From contig JADCGX010000040.1 of the NCBI GenBank assembly GCA_020248785.1, positions 1 through 64,000 of the forward strand: a stretch of DNA of 64,000 nt, given 5' to 3'. Source of the DNA: Burkholderiales bacterium (GTDB lineage Bacteria; Pseudomonadota; Gammaproteobacteria; Burkholderiales; Burkholderiaceae_F). The notes under the pieces were generated by a model that ran no database searches, had not been told where the DNA came from, and saw nothing but the letters and a program-made list of their open reading frames with translations. Positions 48,782 to 57,267 of this stretch are shown here, in pieces (the first letter of the stretch is position 1; each line of letters starts with the position of its first letter). A program made the position numbers and the translations under genes.

Positions 48782-49885
48782 TCATGGGAGGGGAAGAAGG
48801 ATGCGGAAGTCGGTCCGTCCCGGACGGGATTCGTATTCGATGACGCCATCGTTTTGTTGTACGAACGTCTGCGCCAGGGTCAGGCCGAGGCCGGTGCCGC
48901 TGTCGCGGCCCGACACCAGGGGCAGAAAGATTCTCTCCTTCAGTTCTTCCGGAATGCCCGGACCGTTGTCGATCACATGCAAGTCCAGTGCCAGTCGACA
49001 ATGGCGGCGGGCGATCGTCACGTGGCGCGTCACACGGGTGCGCAGCACGATCTGCGCATCCCCCTGCGCGATCCGGGTTTCGAGCGCCTGCGCGGCATTG
49101 CGCACGACGTTCAGCAGGGCCTGGATCAGCTGTTCGCGGTCGGCGGTGCAGTCGGGCGCGGAGGCGTCGTAGTCGCGCTCGATCGTCAGGCCGCGCGGAA
49201 ACTCGGACTGCATGACCACACGCACCCGCTCGAAGACCTCGTGGATGTTGAAACTGCTGGGCTGGCGCAGTTGGCGGTGCGGCGCAAGCAGCCGGTCGAC
49301 CAGCGCCTGCAGCCGGTCAGCCTCGCTGATGATGACGCCGGTGTACTCGCGCTGCTCGGGCGAGGCGAGCTCGTGCTCGAGCAACTGTGCTGCGCCACGG
49401 ATGCCACCCAGCGGGTTCTTGATCTCGTGCGCCAGGTTGCGCATGAGCTGACGATTGGCCTCGCTCTGGTCGAGCTGCCGCTCTTCACGGCTGACCTTGA
49501 GTTGCTGCTCGATCTCGGTGAGTTCGATGATGAGCGGCGTCTCTCGCGAGTACAGCGCCGAAGCCGTGGCGTGCACGGTCAGGGGCTCTCGCAGCGGCCG
49601 CCGCAGTTCCATGGTCTGCCGGCGCTGCCCTAGGACGTTGGATGCAGCCTCCCTCAACAGCTGATCGACGCCATTGTCCGTTGAGAACAAGCGCTGTGCC
49701 GGCAGGCCGGTCAGCTTGCTGCGGGAGGTTTCGAAGAGTTGTTCAGCGGCCTGGTTGGCATAGATCACCACCCCGCGCCAGTTGAGCACCAGCACCGCCG
49801 TGGCGAGCAGATCCAACCCCTGGAAGCGCTCTGTCTGCGCGACGAAACCGAAGTCGCCGCCCACGCCCGGGAGCGGTCCGTTCAT
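48782..49885 (-). CDS. ntrB: Nitrogen regulation sensor kinase NtrB
   Basis: This 367-aa cytosolic kinase/phosphatase has a PAS domain (LDLLATAVLVLNWRGVVIYA). The phosphoacceptor H-box is LAHEIKNPLGGIRGAAQLLE (His near residue 149). The ATPase domain shows N-box VVRNAAQALE, DNGPGIP, and a G2 box DSGTGLGLTLAQTFV. It phosphorylates NtrC under nitrogen limitation and is normally controlled by PII. Start ATG 49885 gives the normal length. It is 118 bases upstream of ntrC in the same orientation. Confidence 0.95.
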   Translation of the reverse strand: MNGPLPGVGGDFGFVAQTERFQGLDLLATAVLVLNWRGVVIYANQAAEQLFETSRSKLTGLPAQRLFSTDNGVDQLLREAASNVLGQRRQTMELRRPLREPLTVHATASALYSRETPLIIELTEIEQQLKVSREERQLDQSEANRQLMRNLAHEIKNPLGGIRGAAQLLEHELASPEQREYTGVIISEADRLQALVDRLLAPHRQLRQPSSFNIHEVFERVRVVMQSEFPRGLTIERDYDASAPDCTADREQLIQALLNVVRNAAQALETRIAQGDAQIVLRTRVTRHVTIARRHCRLALDLHVIDNGPGIPEELKERIFLPLVSGRDSGTGLGLTLAQTFVQQNDGVIEYESRPGRTDFRILLPLP

Positions 49886-49910
49886 GGCCGCCCCCCGCAA
49901 GCACCAACAA

Positions 49911-50423
49911 CTACTGGCGCACCATGCCCAACTCGCGACGCAGGGCAAGAATATTGTTCTCGCTGCGCTGGATGTCTTCCTGCATCCGCACAACCCGCTC
50001 TTGATAGCGCGCGAAGTTGCGTGTCTCGTCGCCCTGCCGCTCCGGCTGTCCGTTGTTGAACTCGGTCCGCAGCTTGGCAAGCCGCTCTTCTTCGGTCTTC
50101 AACTCGTCTTCCAGGATGCGCCGACGCTCGCCGTCGCGCACGCGCTGCGTATCGGCTTCGACGCGCGGAAAAGTGGCCGGCGTCACGGCCGGCGCGGCTG
50201 CGCGCGGGCCGGGTGCACCACCGGCCGGCAGCTTCGGCGCGGGAACCGTGGTCAGCGGCTGCACGTCCAGGCGCTTGCAGCCGCGCGACGTGCCTGTGTT
50301 CTGGTAGACCTTGCGACCGTCGGGGTCCGTGCAGACAAAAATGTCCCCCTGCGCTTGCGCCGTGGACGCTGCCGCGATCGTCAGGCCCGCGGTGATCGCC
50401 TTGAACAAGTGTTGTCGAGCCAT
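49911..50423 (-). CDS. DUF4124 exported protein with coiled-coil C-terminus
   Basis: This 170-aa protein from ATG 50423 has a signal peptide (LFKAITAGLTIAAASTAQA) and a short DUF4124 module with two Cys (FVCTDPDGRKVYQN, then GCKRLDVQPL). A Pro/Ala linker leads to a charged heptad-rich helix (RRRILEDELKTEEERLAKLR and beyond) that should form a coiled coil. It lies between glnA and ntrB on the same strand. Function unknown; the gene has a place in the glnA-ntrBC region in related genomes as I recall it. Confidence 0.8.
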   Translation of the reverse strand: MARQHLFKAITAGLTIAAASTAQAQGDIFVCTDPDGRKVYQNTGTSRGCKRLDVQPLTTVPAPKLPAGGAPGPRAAAPAVTPATFPRVEADTQRVRDGERRRILEDELKTEEERLAKLRTEFNNGQPERQGDETRNFARYQERVVRMQEDIQRSENNILALRRELGMVRQ

Positions 50424-50551
50424 GCCCGCTGCCGAGGAAACAAGATCTGGCACGAGTGTAGAGGACAGCCCCATGCCGAGGCATCCCAGGGATTGACCCA
50501 TAAGCAACGTGGCAGACCGACATTTCGCCGACCATTCTGTGGGGCATCGTG

Positions 50552-50580
50552 AAAAAGGGGCGGATGGACCGCCCCTTTTT
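50552..50580 (-). terminator. Strong bidirectional intrinsic terminator after glnA
   Basis: A perfect 12-bp inverted repeat (AAAAAGGGGCGG at 50552-50563 and CCGCCCCTTTTT at 50569-50580) with a 5-base loop is flanked by A- and T-runs on the two sides, so it can act in both directions. It sits 35 bases after the glnA stop and upstream of the DUF4124 gene, separating glnA transcripts from ntrBC. Confidence 0.92.
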
Positions 50581-50614
50581 CGCTCTGGCTTTCGCTCTGG
50601 CCGATGGGTTCGGT

Positions 50615-52027
50615 CTAGAGGCCGTAGTACATGTCGAACTCGACCGGATGCGTGGTCATCCGGAAGCGCGTGACCTCTTCCATCTTGAGCGCGATGTAGG
50701 CGTCGATCAGGTCATTGCTGAACACGCCGCCGCGGGTCAGGAACTCGCGGTCGCGATCGAGGTAGTCCAACGCCATGTCGAGCGACGAGCACACGGTCGG
50801 GATCTTCGCGTCCTCTTCAGGTGGCAGGTCATAGAGGTTCTTGTCGGCCGCCTCGCCCGGATGGATCTTGTTCTGCACGCCATCCAGGCCCGCCATCATC
50901 ATGGCGGCGAAGGCCATGTACGGATTGGCGGTGGGATCCGGGAAGCGGACCTCGATGCGACGGCCTTTCGGGTTCGACACATACGGGATGCGGATCGAGG
51001 CCGACCGGTTGCGCGCCGAGTAGGCGAGCTTGACCGGCGCTTCAAAGCCGGGCACCAGGCGCTTGTAGCTGTTGGTGCCCGGGTTGGTGATGGCGTTCAG
51101 CGCGCGGGCGTGCTTGATGATGCCGCCGATGTAGTACAGCGCGAAGTCCGACAGGCCCGCATAGCCGTTGCCGGCGAAAAGATTGGTGCCGTCCTTCCAG
51201 ATCGACTGGTGCACGTGCATGCCCGAGCCGTTGTCGCCGACCACAGGCTTGGGCATGAAGGTGGCCGTCTTGCCGTAGCTGGCGGCGACGTTCCACACCG
51301 TGTACTTCAGGATCTGCAGCCAGTCAGCGCGCTTGACGAGGGTCGAGAACTTGGTGCCGATCTCGCACTGGCCGGGGGCTGCCACCTCGTGGTGATGCAC
51401 CTCGACCTCGACACCCTGCTGCTCGAGCAGCAGGCACATCTCGGAGCGGATGTCCTGCATCGAGTCGGTGGGCGGAACAGGAAAATAGCCGCCCTTCAAT
51501 CCCGGGCGATGCGCCAGGTTGCCGGCCTCGTAGTCCAGGCCAGTAGACCACGGTGCTTCCTCGGATCGGATCTTGACGAAGCAGCCTGACATGTCGACGT
51601 TCCACGTCACGCTGTCGAAAACAAAGAACTCCGGCTCCGGGCCAAAGTAGGCGGTATCGCCAATGCCGGTGGACTTCAGGTAGGCCTCGGCGCGCTTGGC
51701 CAGAGAACGCGGGTCGCGCTCATAGCCCCTGCCGGTCGACGGCTCATGCACATCGCAGGTGATGATCAGCGTGTTCTCTTCACGGAACGGGTCCATGCGG
51801 GCCGAATCGGCGTCTGGCATCAGCAGCATGTCGGAGGCTTCAATCCCCTTCCAGCCGGAGATCGACGAGCCGTCGAAGGCATGGCCGTGTTCGAACTTGT
51901 CTGCATCAAAGGCTTTCGCCGGCACAGAAACGTGCTGTTCCTTGCCTTTAGTGTCAGTAAAACGCAGATCAACGAATTTGACTTCGTTGTCCGCAATCAT
52001 CTTCATGACCTCTTTGGGGGTCGACAT
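50615..52027 (-). CDS. glnA: Glutamine synthetase, type I
   Basis: This 470-aa dodecameric enzyme makes glutamine from glutamate, ammonia and ATP. The beta-Grasp N-terminus contains [20 protein letters not shown]. Metal-site blocks are [29 protein letters not shown], and [15 protein letters not shown]. The C-terminal [10 protein letters not shown] (Tyr near residue 398) is the adenylylation site of the GSI-beta class. Start ATG 52027. Candidate NtrC and sigma-54 sites lie 110-165 bases upstream. Confidence 0.98.
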   Translation of the reverse strand: MSTPKEVMKMIADNEVKFVDLRFTDTKGKEQHVSVPAKAFDADKFEHGHAFDGSSISGWKGIEASDMLLMPDADSARMDPFREENTLIITCDVHEPSTGRGYERDPRSLAKRAEAYLKSTGIGDTAYFGPEPEFFVFDSVTWNVDMSGCFVKIRSEEAPWSTGLDYEAGNLAHRPGLKGGYFPVPPTDSMQDIRSEMCLLLEQQGVEVEVHHHEVAAPGQCEIGTKFSTLVKRADWLQILKYTVWNVAASYGKTATFMPKPVVGDNGSGMHVHQSIWKDGTNLFAGNGYAGLSDFALYYIGGIIKHARALNAITNPGTNSYKRLVPGFEAPVKLAYSARNRSASIRIPYVSNPKGRRIEVRFPDPTANPYMAFAAMMMAGLDGVQNKIHPGEAADKNLYDLPPEEDAKIPTVCSSLDMALDYLDRDREFLTRGGVFSNDLIDAYIALKMEEVTRFRMTTHPVEFDMYYGL

Positions 52028-52135
52028 GCCAGCGCGCTCCTCGACTGAAATGACTCAAAATGGGTGATCGAATTCCGTTGCGAGTGGCACGGCTAGACCG
52101 TTTGCCGGCTCACCCTTCAACCGGCACGCTGGAAA

Positions 52136-52150
52136 GCATGAACTGTGCCG
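52136..52150 (-). promoter_or_regulatory. Candidate sigma-54 promoter of glnA
   Basis: The minus strand reads CGGCACAGTTCATGC, matching the -24/-12 consensus (TGGCAC-N5-TTGC) at the GG and GC dinucleotides with the correct spacing and two mismatches. Transcription would begin near 52124, giving a leader of about 95 bases to the glnA ATG. The adjacent NtrC-type site supports it. It is unproven by sequence alone. Confidence 0.45.
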
Positions 52151-52176
52151 ATGTTGCGTTGCATCTCACACCGACC

Positions 52177-52191
52177 GCACCGCGCTTGTGC
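52177..52191. promoter_or_regulatory. Candidate NtrC-binding site upstream of glnA
   Basis: The minus strand reads GCACAAGCGCGGTGC, a GCAC-N7-GTGC inverted repeat with the spacing of enteric NtrC sites. Its centre lies about 60 bp upstream of the start site predicted from the candidate sigma-54 promoter, closer than many NtrC enhancers. A further TGGTGC half-site lies near 52255. Confidence is limited by the short motif. Confidence 0.42.
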
Positions 52192-52309
52192 GTCAAGGGG
52201 TTAGCGATGACCAACAGAGCCACATCGCGACACGGGCCACACGCATCTCCGCACCACAACAAGGCATTATGCCCCGCAACAAGGCGCGAGCCTCATCGTG
52301 GTGCATCCT

Positions 52310-53557
52310 CTAGGCGCGGCGCCTGGGAAGAAAGAGGGCCTGCAGATCGCTGAGAAAGCGGCGCCCCAACTCCGTTGGCGCAATGCGATGAAGGTCGCGG
52401 CGGATCAGCCCACGGGCTTCGGCCTGTGCCAGGGGCACTTCGATCTGCGTCAGCGGCAGGCCAGTACGCTGACTGAACAAGGACGGCGCAAAGCCGTCGG
52501 TCAATCGCAGGGCGTTGAGCATGAACTCGAAGGCGAGATCGGCGCGCGGGACTTCGATGCTCTCGGCACAAAAGCGCCCTGACGCGGCGTTTTCCAGATA
52601 CGACGCCGGCTGCTTGAAGCGTGTCTGCCGCACAATGCGGTGGGGAAACGACAGCTTGCTGTGGGCGCCGGCGCCAATGCCGAGGTAGTCACCGAAGAGC
52701 CAGTAGTTGAGGTTATGACGCGACTGTGCACCGGGCACTGCATAGGCCGACACCTCGTAGTGGCGATAGCCCACCGTTGCAAGGCGCGCCTCGATCCACT
52801 CGTGCATCTCGGCCACGGTGTCCTCATCAGGCAGCGTGGGGGGGTACTTGGCAAACACCGTATTCGGCTCGAGCGTGAGCTGGTACAGGGACACATGCGG
52901 CCCGGCGATGGCGAGCAGCGCCTCCACATCGTCCTGAGCCTGAACCAGCGACTGCTCCGGCAACCCGTACATCAGATCGCAGTTGAAGTTATCGAAGTTC
53001 TCGCGCGCGCACGCGATCGCCGAACGCGCCTGCGCAGGGTCGTGCACGCGTCCGAGCTGCCGCAGTTGCGCGGGGTCGAGCGACTGCACGCCGATCGACA
53101 GTCGATTGACGCCAACGGCGCGAAAGCCGGCAAACTTCTCGGCCTCGAAGGTGCCCGGATTGGCTTCCAGCGTGATCTCGCACTCCGGCACCGACGGCAG
53201 GCGCGCGCGGATGCCCGACAGCAGGCGCTCGAGCGCCGCCACGGTCATCAGGCTCGGCGTGCCGCCACCGAAGAAGATGCTCACCACCGGCCGCCCCCAG
53301 ATTAGCGGCAGCGCCGCCTCCAGATCAGCCAACAGCGCGTCGACGTACGCGTCCAGCGGCAGCGCCGTCAGTCCACCGGGGTGCTCGTGCGAGTTGAAGT
53401 CGCAGTACGGACACTTGCGCACACACCACGGCACGTGCACGTACAGCGACAGGGGCGGCAGCACGGGCAGGCGCAAGGTGCCCGGCCGTAGGTAATGGCT
53501 GACGTCGGGGACCGTGCCCGCCGCGGCCCGCGGCTGGATCGAAATGCTCAGGCCCAT
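52310..53557 (-). CDS. hemW: Radical SAM heme chaperone HemW
   Basis: This 415-aa protein holds the radical-SAM cluster motif C-x3-C-x2-C in VPWCVRKCPYCDFNSHEH. It also has GGGTPSLM, the SAM-contact segment SIGVQSLDPAQLRQLG, and the HemW-specific HNLNYWLFGDYLGIGAGAHS motif. It transfers heme and was formerly annotated as oxygen-independent coproporphyrinogen oxidase. ATG 53557 overlaps the end of rdgB by 10 bases; an upstream in-frame extension antisense-like to rdgB is rejected. N-terminus is about 30 residues longer than E. coli HemW. Confidence 0.93.
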   Translation of the reverse strand: MGLSISIQPRAAAGTVPDVSHYLRPGTLRLPVLPPLSLYVHVPWCVRKCPYCDFNSHEHPGGLTALPLDAYVDALLADLEAALPLIWGRPVVSIFFGGGTPSLMTVAALERLLSGIRARLPSVPECEITLEANPGTFEAEKFAGFRAVGVNRLSIGVQSLDPAQLRQLGRVHDPAQARSAIACARENFDNFNCDLMYGLPEQSLVQAQDDVEALLAIAGPHVSLYQLTLEPNTVFAKYPPTLPDEDTVAEMHEWIEARLATVGYRHYEVSAYAVPGAQSRHNLNYWLFGDYLGIGAGAHSKLSFPHRIVRQTRFKQPASYLENAASGRFCAESIEVPRADLAFEFMLNALRLTDGFAPSLFSQRTGLPLTQIEVPLAQAEARGLIRRDLHRIAPTELGRRFLSDLQALFLPRRRA

Positions 53558-54159
53558 GCCTCGCGCAGACGCACGAGCAGCTGCTTCATGGCCCGGCCGC
53601 GGTGGCTGATGCGATTCTTGTGCTCGGGCGCCAGCTCGGCCGCGGTGCGGCCCAGTTCTGGCAGAAGAAAGTGCGGGTCGTAGCCGAAGCCGTTGATCCC
53701 ACGCGGCGCTGCCACGATTTCGCCATGCCAGCGGGCGTCGGCAATCAGCGGCTCGGGGTCGTCGGGGCCGCGCAGCGCGGCGAGCACGCACACGTAGTGC
53801 CCGCGACGGTCGCCGCTGTCGCGCAGCCGTTCGATCAGCAGGCGATTGTTGGCGGCATCTGCACCGTCTCCGTCGACACCAGCAAAGCGCGCCGAGCGAA
53901 CGGCCGGCGCCCCGTCCAGCGCCACGCAGCACAGGCCCGAGTCATCGGCCAGCGCGGGCAGGCCAGACAGGGCCGACGCGTGGCGGGCCTTGGCCAGCGC
54001 GTTCTCCAAGAACGTCGCGTGCGGCTCCTCTGCCGACGGGATGGCCAACTCCGCCTGGCTGATGACGTCGATCTGCAAAGGCGCCAGCAGTGCGCGAAAC
54101 TCGCGCAGCTTGCCGGCGTTGCCGGAGGCGAGCACCAGCCGCCTGGGTGCAACGGCCAT
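53548..54159 (-). CDS. rdgB: XTP/dITP diphosphatase (non-canonical purine NTPase)
   Basis: This 203-aa enzyme hydrolyses inosine and xanthosine triphosphates to keep them out of DNA and RNA. Family blocks are LASGNAGKLREFRALL at the N-terminus, EEPHATFLENALAKARHAS (metal-binding Glu), ALADDSGLCCVALDGAPAV, and FGYDPHFLLPELGRT. The C-terminus ends with NRISHRGRAMKQLL. Its start overlaps the rph stop by one base (TGATG). Confidence 0.96.
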   Translation of the reverse strand: MAVAPRRLVLASGNAGKLREFRALLAPLQIDVISQAELAIPSAEEPHATFLENALAKARHASALSGLPALADDSGLCCVALDGAPAVRSARFAGVDGDGADAANNRLLIERLRDSGDRRGHYVCVLAALRGPDDPEPLIADARWHGEIVAAPRGINGFGYDPHFLLPELGRTAAELAPEHKNRISHRGRAMKQLLVRLREAWA

Positions 54160-54887
54160 CAGCCCGCCTCCAGCGCGCGCCGTTGCGCGACGATCAGTTC
54201 GGCGATGCCTTTATGGGCCAGCGCGAGCATCGCCTGCATCTCGGCAGCGGAAAACGGGGCAGCTTCGGCCGTGCCCTGCACCTCCACGAAGCCACCGCTG
54301 CCCGTCATCACAACATTCATGTCCGTCTCGCAGGTCGAGTCCTCGCTGTAGTCGAGGTCGAGCAGCGCCTGGCCCGAGTGCATGCCGACCGACACCGCGG
54401 CGACGAAGTCGCGCAGCGGCCAGGCGGGCAGCATCCCCTTGGCCTTCAGCCAGCTGAGCGCGTCATGCAAGGCGACGCAGCTACCCGTGATCGCGGCGGT
54501 GCGTGTGCCGCCGTCGGCCTGCAGCACGTCGCAATCGATCTGAACGGAGCGCTCGCCCAGTTGCGACAAGTCGATCACCGCCCGCAAGCTGCGGCCGATC
54601 AGCCGCTGGATCTCCTGCGTGCGACCACTCTGCTTGCCCTTGGCCGCCTCGCGATCGCCGCGGGTGTGGGTGGCGCGCGGCAGCATGCCGTACTCGGCCG
54701 TGACCCAGCCCCGGCCGCTGCCCTTGAGGAACGATGGGACGCGTTCTTCGACGGAGGCGGTACACAGCACCTTGGTGTCGCCGAACTCGACGAGCACGGA
54801 CCCTTCTGCATGCTTGGTGAAGCGGCGCGTGAGGCGCACGGGCCGCAGCGCATCGCTACGGCGCCCGGCGGCGCGTGAGATCGTCAT
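54159..54887 (-). CDS. rph: Ribonuclease PH
   Basis: This 242-aa phosphorolytic 3'-5' exoribonuclease trims tRNA 3' ends. Typical blocks are [37 protein letters not shown], the phosphate-binding region around [16 protein letters not shown], and [23 protein letters not shown] 54887 gives the usual N-terminus (R-x-x-G-R-x-x-D); a longer in-frame start is unlikely. It is first of the rph-rdgB-hemW run. Confidence 0.96.
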   Translation of the reverse strand: MTISRAAGRRSDALRPVRLTRRFTKHAEGSVLVEFGDTKVLCTASVEERVPSFLKGSGRGWVTAEYGMLPRATHTRGDREAAKGKQSGRTQEIQRLIGRSLRAVIDLSQLGERSVQIDCDVLQADGGTRTAAITGSCVALHDALSWLKAKGMLPAWPLRDFVAAVSVGMHSGQALLDLDYSEDSTCETDMNVVMTGSGGFVEVQGTAEAAPFSAAEMQAMLALAHKGIAELIVAQRRALEAG

Positions 54888-54956
54888 GAAGCAACTCCGG
54901 CAAGCGCGCGACGGAAGCAATATCCGCCACAAAGCGAACAAGCTTACCGGCCAGCC

Positions 54957-55898
54957 CTACTTGGCACCGTCGACGAGCTTGGTGGCACGAGCGATGGCGC
55001 GCTGAATCTCGGCCACCGCCTCGTCGATCTGAGCTTCGCTCAGCGCTTCTTCCACATCGGCGCCGCTAGGCGGGATCTGGATCATGGAGGTAATCGCACC
55101 GTCAGGGATGGCCAGCGTGGACACCGGCGCCTCGGTCGGCGGCACCATCTCGACCGACTCCGTGCCGGCCCAGGTCATGCCGATCGCGGTGCAGTTATCG
55201 GCATCGCTGCCGGCGTTGGACAGCGCGCTTTCGATGAGATCGGGCACCGCCCGCATCACCGTCTTGCTCTGGAAAGATTCAGCCAGATTGCGGTCGTTCA
55301 GCACGCCCCAAAGCCCATCAGTGCAGAGCAGCAGCGTGTCACCGTTGCGCAGCGCGACGGGGCGACCGATCTCGACCGTGGGCGCAACGAACGCGCCGAC
55401 ACAGTTGAAAATCCGGTTGCGCTCTGGGTGGTCCTGGGCGTCTTCGGGGCGGATGAGCCCGGCCGAAACCAAGTGATGCACGCGCGAGTGGTCGATCGTG
55501 CGCTCGATGATTCGCGATCCACGGATGAGATACAGCCGCGAGTCGCCGACGTGTCCCCAGGTTGCCACCCCGTGCTGCACGATGCACGCGACCACGGTCG
55601 TCCGCGGCGCCTCCGGCAGGCTGTGCTCGGCGCGGTAGCGGTGCAGTTCGCGATGCGACGCGAGCACCGCTTCCTCGAGATAGCGCGCCGGATCGGGTAA
55701 AAGCGGCTTGGCATCGCGCTGGTAAATCGAGGCCATCGTTTGCAGCGTGATCTGCGCCGCCACTTCGCCGCGCGCGTGCCCGCCCATGCCGTCGCACACC
55801 AGCATCAGCAGCGAGTCGCGCGTGTACAAATACCCCATGCGGTCCTGGTTGACCTTACGGCCTCCCTTCTTGCTCTCCTGGTAGATGGAGAAACGCAT
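54957..55898 (-). CDS. PP2C-type serine/threonine protein phosphatase
   Basis: This 313-aa metal-dependent phosphatase carries GGRKVNQDRMGYL, LLMLVCDGMGGHARGEVAA (metal-binding Asp and Gly), TWGHVGDSRLYLIRG, and LLLCTDGLWGVLNDRNLAES, with DNCTAIGMTW near the C-terminus. These are the standard PP2C motifs. A C-terminal tail of about 60 residues may mediate partner binding. It is the likely antagonist of the kinase encoded just upstream. Confidence 0.93.
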   Translation of the reverse strand: MRFSIYQESKKGGRKVNQDRMGYLYTRDSLLMLVCDGMGGHARGEVAAQITLQTMASIYQRDAKPLLPDPARYLEEAVLASHRELHRYRAEHSLPEAPRTTVVACIVQHGVATWGHVGDSRLYLIRGSRIIERTIDHSRVHHLVSAGLIRPEDAQDHPERNRIFNCVGAFVAPTVEIGRPVALRNGDTLLLCTDGLWGVLNDRNLAESFQSKTVMRAVPDLIESALSNAGSDADNCTAIGMTWAGTESVEMVPPTEAPVSTLAIPDGAITSMIQIPPSGADVEEALSEAQIDEAVAEIQRAIARATKLVDGAK

Positions 55899-55907
55899 GG
55901 ATTCAGC

Positions 55908-56036
55908 TCAGCGCGACAGTCTGGGTTGGTTTGCGTCGCAGTTGCCACAAACGAACGTGCGGCCCTGCCACAAATCGCCCTCAAGCTCGACCGCGATAAA
56001 GCAGGGTTTCACTTTTTCGCGCCCCGTTAGAACCAT
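55908..56036 (-). CDS. Candidate 42-aa protein with a C-x-x-C pair, between kinase and phosphatase genes
   Basis: An ORF of 42 codons starts at ATG 56036, overlapping the kinase stop by 10 bases in another frame, and ends 9 bases before the phosphatase ATG. It contains KPCFIAVELEGDLWQGRTF followed by a Cys pair in FVCGNCD and a short basic tail. A GGGAGA lies about 10 bases upstream of the ATG. The coupled position favours a real gene, and the C-x-x-C could be half a zinc knuckle or a redox pair. It is too short to be sure. Confidence 0.45.
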   Translation of the reverse strand: MVLTGREKVKPCFIAVELEGDLWQGRTFVCGNCDANQPRLSR

Positions 56037-57022
56037 GTGATGTTGTTCTCCCGCATGAACCGTGTCACGCGCTCCTGCAGGTGACGCCAGCGTGCGCCAG
56101 CGCGCTCGGACAGCGAGAACTCGGGCCGCTCGGGCACGTTGTTCACGAGTTCCTTTTGCACCGCGTAGACGGTCTGCGGACGTTCCAGCGAATTAAGCCG
56201 CAGGCAACGCTCCACCATGGAAATGAGCTGGGTCGAGTACAGGCCACGGAACGAGCGCAAGACCTGCGTCATTTTGTCGTCCTTCAGCCGTTGGTCGGAC
56301 TCCTGCGGCGGCATTCCCGACATGCAAGCGTAGATGCAGGCGCCGATGGAGTACACGTCGGTCCAGGGACCAAGTTCGGCATCGCGCTTGTACAACTCCG
56401 GCGCCGCAAAGCCCGGCGTGTACATCGGATAGGTCTTGGTGATGTCGCGCTGCAGCGTCTGCCGCGCGGCACCGAAGTCGAGAAGGATCGGCGTGCCGTC
56501 CATGCGCAGATAGATGTTGGCCGGCTTCACGTCCAGGTGCAACAGCCGATTGGAGTGCACTTCGCGCAGCCCGTTCATCACCTGGGTGAACACACGCCGG
56601 ATGAAGCGCTCGGATAGCACGTCCTTCTGTTCCTTGGAGCGATTGCGGATCACGTGCTCCTGCAGCGAGCGGCCCGACTCGTAGTTCATCACCATGTAGA
56701 CCGTATCGTTGGCGCGGAAAAAATTAAGCACGCGCACGATGTTGGGGTGATAAATCGAGGCAAGCGCACGGCCCTCTTCGAAAAAGCACTTCAGGCCGAT
56801 GCGATAGGTGTTCAGGTTCCCCGGCGTGACATAGGGCGGCAGCTCTCCCTGCTTGCGCTGGGCCAGGGCCGCCGGCATGTACTCCTTGATCGCCACGGAC
56901 TGGCCGCGCTCATCGGTCGCCAGGTAGACGATCGAGAATCCCCCACTCGAGATCTTCTTTACAATTCTGTAGCCGCCGATTTCCAAGCCTTCTGGCAGCG
57001 GTGAATTGTTTTGCGCCGGCAT
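56027..57022 (-). CDS. Bacterial serine/threonine protein kinase, HLD variant
   Basis: This 331-aa kinase starts at ATG 57022. The Gly loop reads ISSGGFSIVYLA, the ATP-binding Lys is in VAIKEYMPAAL, the catalytic loop is LLHLDVKPANIYL, and the DFG motif is LLDFGAARQTL. The usual H-R-D is H-L-D, so it is a non-RD kinase, probably not controlled by activation-loop phosphorylation. No transmembrane helix or PASTA domain is visible. It is transcribed with the PP2C gene, forming a kinase/phosphatase pair. Confidence 0.9.
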   Translation of the reverse strand: MPAQNNSPLPEGLEIGGYRIVKKISSGGFSIVYLATDERGQSVAIKEYMPAALAQRKQGELPPYVTPGNLNTYRIGLKCFFEEGRALASIYHPNIVRVLNFFRANDTVYMVMNYESGRSLQEHVIRNRSKEQKDVLSERFIRRVFTQVMNGLREVHSNRLLHLDVKPANIYLRMDGTPILLDFGAARQTLQRDITKTYPMYTPGFAAPELYKRDAELGPWTDVYSIGACIYACMSGMPPQESDQRLKDDKMTQVLRSFRGLYSTQLISMVERCLRLNSLERPQTVYAVQKELVNNVPERPEFSLSERAGARWRHLQERVTRFMRENNITWF

Positions 57023-57267
57023 CGAGGTATGCGTTGAAGGGAAGGTTTGTTGGACTGGCTGCGCGCGACCGCGCTCCGCAGGGTGTCGGCGACGGTTCCG
57101 ACCTCGATTCGCGAAAAGCCGTCTCATTCTAGCGAATCAAGGTCTGTTGCCCCCGTCATCCGAACGCCGGAAAAGGGCCTGCCCGCGCCTCCCGACCCTG
57201 CTTTCGAGCCATCAAGGCCCGACCGCGCCACCAACAGAGCCTGCCTTCCACTGCACCGCGAGTTTTC

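Noticed and set aside
52312..52326. Palindrome AGGCGC-G-GCGCCT at the end of hemW as a terminator
   Set aside because: It overlaps the hemW stop and has no T-run on the minus strand, so a terminator role is not supported.
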